In this document: in pieces, positions 55,629-64,000 of the stretch
Layout of the letters: each line of letters begins with the position of its first letter
Numbering within the stretch: position 1 is the first letter of the stretch
DNA from: Aquanectria penicillioides
Lineage: Eukaryota > Ascomycota > Sordariomycetes > Hypocreales > Nectriaceae
Direction of reading: 5' to 3'
NCBI GenBank assembly: GCA_003415625.1
Contig: PYIU01000003.1
Span: 62,001-126,000, forward strand
Length of the DNA stretch: 64,000 bases
Notes under the pieces: generated by a model
Database searches by the model: none
What the model was told of the DNA's origin: nothing
Seen by the model: the letters and a program-made list of their open reading frames with translations, nothing else
Made by a program: the position numbers and the translations under genes

Positions 55629-57919
55629 ATGTATAGAACTGACCCAGCTCTGGTGCAGGACGCTCGAGATGGTCGCCCATATGCGCCCACGATTGCCAGT
55701 GACACCGACGCTGATAGCGCTCAAAACAGTCCCCAAAACCGTCAAAACGGCGAGCCAGCTCTAGCAGGATTCATTCCAGAAACTACAGCAGGTTTCAGTC
55801 CCACCGATGGCTGTCCAATGACGAGACCCAGCTCATTATGCCAGAGATCCCCGAGGGCTTTCCCTCTGCCCCCGCACCGTCGCACGGCCCGGGCCATGTC
55901 GCACGGCACCATCTTCTCTCAACAGTCTCAGCGCTTCATTACCCTGTGGAAACCCCGGACCCTTCACCGGTGGAGTTCTCCCATCAGTATGATTTTCTTT
56001 TTTTTCAGTTGGCTTCGGCCTGAGTTTGGGCCACTGTGTGCATTATGCGCGCCTCAATAACCAGATTGTCGGAAACTCCTATCAACAAGAAGAGAACCTT
56101 CGGTGAGACCTATCATACTAACCCTAAAGGCTTAAGCTGCTCTGACTGATACTGGAATGGCAGGATAGGCACAGCGTTGGCATTTTTAACCCAGCTCGCC
56201 CAAACTTCTAGTGTCTGGAAATCATGCACCCAATGGCTTTGAAGAGCTGTCTACAGAAGTAGATGGACTGCAAAGGGTCTAAACAAAGCCTTCAGTGCAG
56301 ACACTGCGCCATTATCTATATTGAACCGCGAATTGGTTCGGAACTTTACGCTTGGAGCGATCATGGCGTTCTTCGCATGGTCAGCGCCCGTGGTCGTCAC
56401 GTCCTCACGGATTTGAAGAACTAACAATGGTAAAGGTGTCTAATCCTCCCGCCATTCTTTACACCGGCTGCTCTGATTGTTTACCCAAGCACTCAACAGG
56501 TTAAAGCACAAGAGAGGGTACCCTACTTAGCAATCGGGAATGGCTCTGCAGGTGGCGAGTTTGCCTATTCACCACCCTACAACAGCAGTACTACCAAGTT
56601 TATTGACGACACCACGAGAATATTCACTGGACCTAGAACGATTCTAACTCTCTTGACTAGTGCGACAGCATCTCATGGGGAGATACTGCCGATACAAGCG
56701 CCGTCTACTCGTTCCACCTACTCTGTCAACTTCTATGGGCCAATTGTCCAGTGCGAGCCTGCAAATGAAACCGCTACAAAACTCATCAACGGCCTCTTTC
56801 AGGAGCACATGGCGATACCGAAAGGCACAGCTAAACAAAAGGATAGTGCCTACTTCGGGTTTGTCCCGGCTATCAATAGCACTGGGGATCTGGTGGCCCT
56901 TTCTCAGCCGCGCTACCAGGAACCTTCCAACGCGACCAACGAGTTATGGATGACTTTTCAGCGGTACACATTTAACAGTACGGGACATCGTATCCGGACT
57001 CGGATGTGGCAGGTATGCCGCTTGCACAATGCGACATATGATCTGCTGCTTGAATGGGATCACGTCACCCAGAATGTGTCTGGTTCTTATCAAGTACACG
57101 AGGAAGTCAGTTTTCCGGACGATAAGCTAGGCGAGGTGTCGAACATGGCCATCCACGCGTATTCTGCCTTTATGTGGGCCTTAACAGACCAAGTTGTGGG
57201 GTCACTTGGTTGGTACAGAGAAAGCACCTCGGACAATGACACGGAGCCAGACAGCCTGGCCCAATTTGGTGCCATTGAATCTCCAATTAGACAGACCAGT
57301 CTCCTAGGAAGCGTCGACTTGGATGTCTATTTTGACTTTAACAGCATCTACCATCTTTACGTCTTTGACAACGAGACTGAGATGTCAGGACAAAGATTGC
57401 AAGATAAATCATTTGCCCGAAATCGCACACTGGGGGCGCTTGTTGAAGAGCTAAGCTTCAATATAACAGTCAGCTTGTTGCATAATAAGTTATTGACGTG
57501 AGTGCTACCAGAAAGGTTTACAGAGCTAAGTGGTACAGATTCTGATACATCTTCACGGCAGTTATAACACTAACAGAGAAGTAACCCGATGGAACGATGT
57601 AAACAGATATGGGTGTGTATTTACCTCTCTGTTCATCCCATACGGGTTGGCGAACCTCGTCGTGTGTATCACAGTAGTTGTCGGGATGGCATCCTTTCTA
57701 CACCATGGCACATTTCCCGACAAGACATTTCAAGATATTGCGAATGCCGCGGCGGATCCTCGTATTGTTCGGATCATGAAAGATGAGCAACATTACGAGA
57801 ACCAAACTAGCGAAATCCTATTGGCGAGGAATAGCTCGATTTCTACGTCCTATAATCCATCAAGTGGAACTGACACTATGGCACATTCAGGATCACATGG
57901 CAATCCGAGAGAAACCTAA
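55629..57919 (+). pseudogene. Fungal membrane glycoprotein ('formylmethionine deformylase-like' family), probably inactivated
   Basis: Recognisable parts in order: an N-terminal disordered region (55629-55990); a first TM followed by VGFGLSLGHCVHYARLNNQ; an exon with GTALAFLTQLAQTSSVWKSC; FTLGAIMAFFAW, then after intron 56380-56435 CLILPPFFTPAALIVYPSTQ; a long N-glycosylation-rich extracellular domain (NSTG, NATN, NVSG, NETE); and after intron 57498-57561 a last TM at FIPYGLANLVVCITVVVGMA. Despite the family nickname it has no deformylase motif. Two lesions: the frame changes at the T-run near 55996-56006, and TGA at 56240-56242 sits inside QWL-stop-RAVYR. The other introns splice cleanly, so decay is limited. 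An exon structure I did not find could explain the first lesion, not the TGA. Confidence 0.65.
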
Positions 57920-58208
57920 TTACTTAACATTTTTTAATCCGCGTTGAATAGCATGATATTTGAAATGTAGAACGAAACTAACTTTAATTTCTGAAAATAA
58001 TGTGATCCCTTGCCGTTCTATGGCCAACTAAGGCTGTATATTTTTTTTCTGCGCATATGAACGCACACGTAATGACGTGGGCATAACGTTCATTCTCAAT
58101 CGTCAACTTAACTAAACACTCTGAAAATAAATATACATAGCCATGAACAAAATGATAGCTCTGGAACATCACATCCATGGATCCAGCTAACATCGCCCTT
58201 GGTACCTC
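57920..58208. other. Intergenic, convergent 3' ends
   Basis: Separates the membrane glycoprotein gene and the Zn2Cys6 regulator; AT-rich, nothing recognised. Confidence 0.5.
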
Positions 58209-60631
58209 TTACAAATTAGGAAATTCCGGTAAGAATAAGAGGTTAGAAATATCCCAACCTGCCGCAAAGTCCTAATTATAGGGGTTAGGTAATTCTCGCC
58301 GAGAAAAATCTGCAAATTCATACTCACAAATGAATCAAAGTCAGATAATGATACATCTGAGAGGCCATTATACTGCCTTTCATCCTTTGATTCTGATCTA
58401 AGGTCCTTATTGTGGCGCAGAATGTGAAGAGTAGTTTTTAGGCTGCGTCTTACACTCTCAAACGCTACTTGGGTGATGCACTCCCCTGACTCCATTGCCC
58501 GCACTTGAGCCAACAATGCCGCTAGAAAATTATAGCTCTTCGTACTAACGCTTCCTCGTTTCAATATTTCCAGTAGCAGCTGAAGAATTGTTTCCAAGGC
58601 GCTTGAAATAGTATTTCGTGTCTCTTGAAGTAGTTCATCTAGCCGGTCGGCGGAGTGACCCATAGCATCTCGTTCTTCGAGCTGTCTCAGCAATTCAAGT
58701 CCAAGGACTATGATGACATCCATGCTTAAAGGTCCCTTGAATGAGCCTCTTCCAACACCAGCAAGGAGAAACACATCGCTTTTCTGGGTCGATGTTTGGG
58801 TCGTTGCCATTTCAGTTGCGTAGGAGGCTATCACCAAGGTAGACTCAACGCACAATTTCCGGGCCAGGTATAACGTGGGATCATTGAGGGATTGAATCAT
58901 GAATGGACGTTGCAAAAGCAAAATATACCTATGCAGGGTCATATCCAGAAAGGCACGATGAAAGCCGGACAGCTCCAGTTTCGAACCCTGGTGGCTAGCG
59001 GAGACCTCTGTAAAGAAGCCTGCCATGTTTCGACAAGCTTTCCTTAAACTTGAGCCCAGACATAATGCCGTTGAGTAAGAATGACTGGGCTCTAGGCTAT
59101 TTATCAACTTGACTGTCTCAATTCTTAAAGGAATGGATTCGAGGAGTTGAATTTGTAGTGACGAGTCGGTCAAACCATTTCTCGGTTCCACAGGTGCCAT
59201 CTTATCTCGGCTGATATCCTCATCATTGATATTCAACGGCGCCATTGTATCAGAATCATGGCTTGACAATAGTAGGGGCAACCCAGCATCGAGGTGACAT
59301 TGGAGAGTCAATTCCAGCACAGTGACCCACAGTCTTTTGCGAATCTCGGCCTGAAACGGCGAGAGGGATGGGAAAAGACGAGCATTCCGATGTAAACCCA
59401 TCGACATGGCCATAGTTAACAAAGAGCCTGCCGACAGCCAGCCCAAGCCTGGGGCATTGTATGTTGTCTGTTTTGCCACCAGGAGCAAGATAAATACCGA
59501 TAGACCATCGAGATTGACAGTAGATTTTTCTGAAGGCCCCGTTAACCAAGCTTGGGCGGTATTGATCCAGGTGGGAACATAATGTCGGACATCTTGACTG
59601 TCATAGAATGTGCTTCCGATTGCAAGAACCACCAACATACTCATCTTGAAGCCCTGTGGCGTATTATTTGATAGAGGGTCTCGCCAGAATTGACCATAAT
59701 CAATTCTGAAGGAAGGAGGGTGAATAATTCGATAGATAGGACCCCAGGTTTGCGAATAACATGATACGAGTGCATCGCATACCTCTTTTGGAGGGAGAAT
59801 GTCTATGACACTCGGTGAGAGTCCAGGAAGTTTCCCGAATCTCTGCCCTTTTACGGCTCGTCGAATCTCCCGAGCTTCCATAAACTGTGCAATAACATCG
59901 TTTCCAATACTTTCGAATGAGAGATCGGCAGATCTGTCATCGAATACTTTAGCTATGAAACTTGGCTGCACTGAAAATTAGAAATGCCGGGATAAATAGG
60001 AAAATAGAACAGAGTAGACAGGCTTACTTACCAAGATCTCTGCCGTATACATCCAGTGACTCCGTGCAAAAAGCCGGGTCTTGTCTGAGCCGTGACGCAG
60101 CCTTAGCGCGGGTCGACGAGTTGTGGGGTTTGGTTGGTTGGGAGGGGATGGTTGCTGTTGAACGTCTCCTTCATTCGTACCATCCGGATTCGATTGGTTA
60201 ATTGTAGGAATGTTTAAAGCTTGTGGGTGCAGCTGTTGCGTCTCTTCTGGGCTGTGTAAATTTCTCTCATTTGGGCTGATCCCGCCAGTCTCTTGATAAG
60301 ATGATTCGGCCTGATCAAAGTAGATGCCGACAGTTGGCGATGTACCAGCCTGTTGTTGACCGTCTCCCAAATGAGAAACTAAGGGAGGAGTCAGAAATGT
60401 CGGAACGACTCTGCTACTCCTTTCACGATGGACTCCATGTCGATAATGACACTCCAATGCGGCTCGAGAACGTTTGCAAGGCCCACAAGGCAAACCCTGG
60501 TCACACCGCGTTTTACGTCGGCGGCACTGCTCGCATGCTGTTGCAGGCCGTCGACGTCTGGGTTGTTTATTGGGGTCAAGTCCCAATTGACTTGGGCCCG
60601 ATGTGTCCGGCTTTTTGATCATGGAATTCAT
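58209..60631 (-). CDS. Zn2Cys6 / fungal_trans transcription factor
   Basis: 766 residues in three exons (60032-60631, 58328-59965, 58209-58271; introns 66 and 56 bp). N-terminal zinc cluster: ATACEQCRRRKTRCDQGLPC, then GPCKRSRAALEC, followed by YRHG. A glutamine/proline-rich linker precedes the fungal_trans domain (WGPIYRIIHPPSFRIDYG, DGLSVFILLLVAKQTT, LGWLSAGSLLTMAMSMGLHR, RKRLWVTVLEL). The last splice replaces an artefactual tail by DFDSF-DFAAGWDISNLLFL. Divergent from the O-methyltransferase at 61426 with about 800 bp between; that promoter contains CGGGTTCGGTATT. As a CGG-reading protein, it is a natural candidate to bind this motif there and in the island. Intact. Confidence 0.9.
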
Positions 60632-61254
60632 AATCAGATGGAGAAGCTACAATGCATCAGCCGTAATGACCTTCGCCGGGGAGCTTTGTCGGCAAACAGA
60701 CGAAGCTCGGTGAATCGCATCAGTGGATCCGCAATTTTCCGCAATTTTCCGTGGTTCTTTTGATGAGTTTCCCGAGAAATTGTGTGGGGCCATTCCTCCC
60801 AAGCTAACCAAGTGAGAAATTGCCGACGTTTGTCTGACCAGCTTTGCCAGAGCAATCTAGTCATTCTAGTGGTAGCATCAGGCTAGCCCCTGTGTTATTT
60901 GGGCCACGGATCGATGAACAGAAAACGTCATGAGATTGAGCCGACAAATGATTGATTAACATATGCATATGCTATCCTCTCTTCCTAGATGTAGCCATTG
61001 AAGCATTTGTGTTGGTTCGTTTCGAATTTTATCTGGCCATGTGGTCGTGGCACAGCTTTTTTCTGTGGCAGGGAAACGTAGATGTTCCATTAGGCAGTTT
61101 CCAGTAGTGTGAGAACCAAGGCCGTGTTTCCATTCTGTGCCGCTTCTCTATGCCCTAGTTGAAGCCGTACGAATAAGATCTTCTTCGTGTTTCTCTGCGG
61201 GGAAAAAAAGTACCCACAAGATATCACCATCAGTGTTCAGGGGTGCGCCGAGTT

Positions 61255-61294
61255 TCGGGCCTAAAGGTCGGGCCTAAAGTTCGGGTTCGGTATT
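61255..61294 (+). promoter_or_regulatory. CGGGTTCGGTATT motif and repeated TCGGGCCTAAAG upstream of the O-methyltransferase
   Basis: TCGGGCCTAAAG occurs twice (near 61255 and 61268), then CGGGTTCGGTATT at 61282-61294, 132-171 bp before the ATG. The 13-mer matches those at 31108 and 33084 in the island. Confidence 0.55.
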
Positions 61295-61425
61295 AAAGTT
61301 ATCAGCATAAATACAAGTCGAGGCGTGATGATCAAATCGTCAGCTCTTCTCCTTAGATCATCATCTTCAATCTAATACATTGATACTCACAGAATAGAAT
61401 CCAAAGATCTTCCAACACCGTTCCA

Positions 61426-62855
61426 ATGGCTGCCGACAACACATCTCGCAACGCCGCCCTGGCGGATAGCCTAGACTCCTGGGCTCATCAACTGACAGGC
61501 GCCGCGAAATCTCTCAGAGACAACCCTCATTCTCAGGATGTCTTTGCTAAACAAAGGCCAGAAATCGCCAAAACTGCCAGCGACATTTTAGTAACCATAA
61601 CAGGGCCTCAGGAGCAGCTCGGAGAAGCAATGGTGGTCATGGCCAAGCTTGCTGCGTTGCGTTTGTTTATTAAGTGGAAGGTTTTCCAACACATCCCGAC
61701 AACCGGGTCAATTTCTTACAGCGCTCTGGCGGCCAAGCTCGGCGCTGAAACCTCCCTTATTAGTAAGGGCTACATACACCTTTTTAGGAATGGATAATGG
61801 CTCATACTGCATTTAGCTCGGTTATCCTGGATACTTGTGGTGACCGGGATTTTGAAGCAAATCAGCACCGATGAGGTATCTCACACTGAGCTGTCCAAGA
61901 TATACATCACTACTAGTCCACTAAGCTCTCTGGTGGAAATGGGGTAGGTTACATTTGGTCTTCCTACTCTGTAAAAAATTGTTTAGATGTTCTAAGACAC
62001 TAACTATATTGACAGATTTGACAGCCACATGCGGTCTTTGGTATCCATGCCGGAGTATTATGAAAAGTACGGCCTCAAAGAGCCCAACGGAAGATATGGA
62101 ACTATCTTTGCATTCTCTGCCGGCAACCCTGACTTGACAGTATGGGAGCACTTCCATAGAGACGAGTATAGAATGGAGAGTTTTATGGCCAGCATGGTTG
62201 CAGTAGCAAGCCAATTGCCCATTGTTGGGTCATACAATTTTGGATGGCTTCTCAACCGGGTGAATGATTCGGAAAACAGAGCACTTGTTGTTGATGTTGG
62301 AGGCGGCCAAGGCCATGTTCTTGAAACTGTTCTCAAAGCTACACCAGGTCTTCCCCCAAATCGCTGCGTTGTTGAAGATCTTCCAGAGGTTGTGAATGCA
62401 GCTAGAGCAGCAGCCACAGGCGACCTAGCGACATCACAATTCGTTGCAATGGACTTTCATACCGAACAGCCAATCAAGGGTAAGAGAGCGCCCATAATGC
62501 TACAACTTGGTGCCCTGGGCTATCGTCACTAACATTTTTGCGTGCTCAAGGGGCTCTAGTCTATCTCATTCGGCGGTGTCTACATGACTATGGTGACAGA
62601 GACGCCAAAGTGATACTGCAACAAATCCAATCTGCGATGGCGCCGGATAGCCGACTTCTAATTATTGAGGAGGTGTTGAGCAATCCACCATCCGCAATTG
62701 CTTCTGCCACTGACATACTCATGTCCACGCTCGGCGGCAAAGAAAGAACCCTAGGAAATTTCAAGATGATTACGGCAGATGTGGGCTTGGAAATTATTGA
62801 GACCCATCAATGCCAAGAATCAACTATTGCAGTGATTGAATGCGTTAAAATTTAA
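61426..62855 (+). CDS. SAM-dependent O-methyltransferase (COMT-like, Methyltransf_2)
   Basis: 410 residues in four exons: 61426-61762, 61817-61943, 62016-62479 and 62551-62855; introns 54, 72 and 71 bp, total in frame. The N-terminal dimerisation/winged-helix part is ALRLFIKWKVFQHIP ... LSWILVVTGILKQIS. The SAM site is VVDVGGGQGH, then VVEDLPEVV and AMDFHT. The catalytic histidine is in RRCLHDYGD, and the C-terminus LGNFKMITADVGLEI. It resembles fungal polyketide/aromatic O-methyltransferases. It lies alone at the right side with the Zn2Cys6 gene diverging from it. The promoter motif links it to the 22-37 kb island. Cytosolic, intact. Confidence 0.92.
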
Positions 62856-64000
62856 TCGGGAACGGTTAGGATTTCTCAAAACAGAGTGCGAAGTTGGTCA
62901 GTTTGTGGAAAATTTAGTGTGTATTCACTTGGAATAGGGACAAATAAAGAGGCCTTTTGTCACGTTGTGAATGGATTTACACAGGGTAGAAAGTGCAAGG
63001 TGCACATAGACGCTTGAAGGATAGATCATCGCTTCTCAAGAAATTGTCCGGGAGAATGATTTCAGTGCCTAATTCATGGTCATACAGTATGAAATTATTT
63101 GATTGGCAAGGTCTCAAAAAAACCAACTTTGGATGCTCTTCTTGGATTAGCCCAAGGGCAAGGCCTAAGAGGTGTGAATCTTGAGTTACAGCCCATGAAA
63201 AATGGCAGATAGCAGCTTTTCCCTCTCGAATAGGGCAACGTAAGACTTTTGAGTTGTGGAACCTGTACTAATGATCTTGGGAAATGGATGGTGCCTTGGG
63301 GCGATCAAGTCCATCTACCATGTTTCATGTCTTGAAAGTTGGCTTGTCGAAGTATCAGCGACATGTTCTCTCTGGTAAGCTGAGACCTCTTCATTCCTCT
63401 CACCTTGTGTGTTGCTTCCATTATACGTTTCTGTTTCTCTCTTGCTTTTTTATGGGCATTTCATCATCAATAGTATAGGTAACGATAAATCTATCCAATA
63501 GCCGTTATAATCTACAGTCAAACCAAAAGTCGCGAGACGACGTCATCAATTGAGGAGCTTGATCCAACTTGCCATAATAACAATTAGCTAGATGATTCCA
63601 TTGAAAGGGTGTGTCAGAACAAAAGCAATTTGGTCAATTGCGTGCCTCTTCGTGAAAGCGGGCAGAGGCTTCATCCTGGAATGGATCTATCACAGTTTCC
63701 CAATGTCTAGTATAAGTGGAATCAATAGTTCAGCGGAATGGGAACAATATTTTCGCCAACGGATACCAGCAGTATTAAATGTCGTAGTCGTGCCTCCCGT
63801 GCATTCCTTCCACAGTTCGCCGATGTTTGCAACCTAGTGTGAAGTAATAGGCTCATGGGTTTGAGGGGCTTCACAAAGTTTTGGAAATCGAATCGGCCAA
63901 AATAAACAACCATCCCCATCCCACTAAGTACATGAAATTCTAGAGTTAGGATCAATTAACTTCACCTCTGAACCCTCAGCAATCTTAATAGAAGAGTTCA
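62856..64000. other. Right end of the window, no gene seen
   Basis: Only short frames (about 60-80 codons) on both strands, none with recognisable features. A gene could begin beyond 64000. Confidence 0.45.

Noticed and set aside
55247..55705. 152-codon minus-strand ORF
   Set aside because: No resemblance to any family, odd Cys/Ser-rich composition, no promoter or splice context.
56380..56435. Second frameshift in the membrane glycoprotein
   Set aside because: A 56-bp intron with an ACTAAC branch sequence gives AW-CLILPPFF in frame.

Overview
This window reads as nuclear DNA of a filamentous ascomycete (Pezizomycotina). Most genes carry short introns of about 49-90 bp with RCTRAC-like branch points. 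The gene families are fungal: Zn2Cys6 and DUF3468-type transcription factors, Dal5-type MFS carriers, a DUF7053 protein, a GPI-anchored 'infection structure specific' type protein, and a HeLo/pseudokinase/ankyrin remnant. The species cannot be named from sequence alone. I saw no rRNA, CRISPR array, convincing tRNA or intact transposon.

Layout. 0.2-5.6 kb: anion:cation symporter-type MFS carrier (-), a frameshifted Zn2Cys6 regulator (+) and a class II aldolase/adducin protein (-). 6.3-9.8 kb: a decayed HeLo-pseudokinase-ankyrin gene whose first 1.7 kb is one reading frame cut by three stops. 10.4-12.9 kb: a small cysteine-containing secreted protein whose expected ATG is GTG, then an AT-rich gene-poor tract with two related GC-rich hairpins. 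12.9-15.9 kb: a Zn2Cys6 regulator divergent from a short-chain dehydrogenase (SDR). 17-21 kb: a DUF7053 protein, a long empty tract and a GPI-anchored secreted protein.

22-37.7 kb is a secondary-metabolism-like island: an MDR reductase pseudogene, a Baeyer-Villiger monooxygenase, an unrecognised polytopic membrane protein, three SDRs (one frameshifted), a DUF3237-like protein, an ORF fragment, and a two-finger C2H2/fungal_trans regulator at the right edge. No PKS, NRPS or soluble terpene synthase is present, so the island is either a set of tailoring genes or it uses the membrane protein as a non-classical core enzyme.

39.5-64 kb: a secreted protein; a Dal5-like MFS carrier with a GC-AG intron; a GH31 alpha-glycosidase; a Zn2Cys6 regulator; an aldo-keto reductase; a decayed Zn2Cys6 regulator related to the one at 12.9 kb; a damaged membrane glycoprotein; and a Zn2Cys6/fungal_trans regulator divergent from an intact O-methyltransferase.

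The most interesting signal is regulatory. Island promoters share two motifs. One is CGG[CG]TTCGG, extended to a 13-mer ending TATT at three sites, and it also occurs 144 bp upstream of the O-methyltransferase 25 kb away. The other is TGGGGTAR, with two exact GGGGT-N6-ACCCC palindromes, one of them upstream of the C2H2 regulator. The residues at the contact positions of that regulator's first finger (R/H/R) are of the type that reads GGG. Together this suggests one regulon spanning the island and the distal methyltransferase, probably with two regulators.
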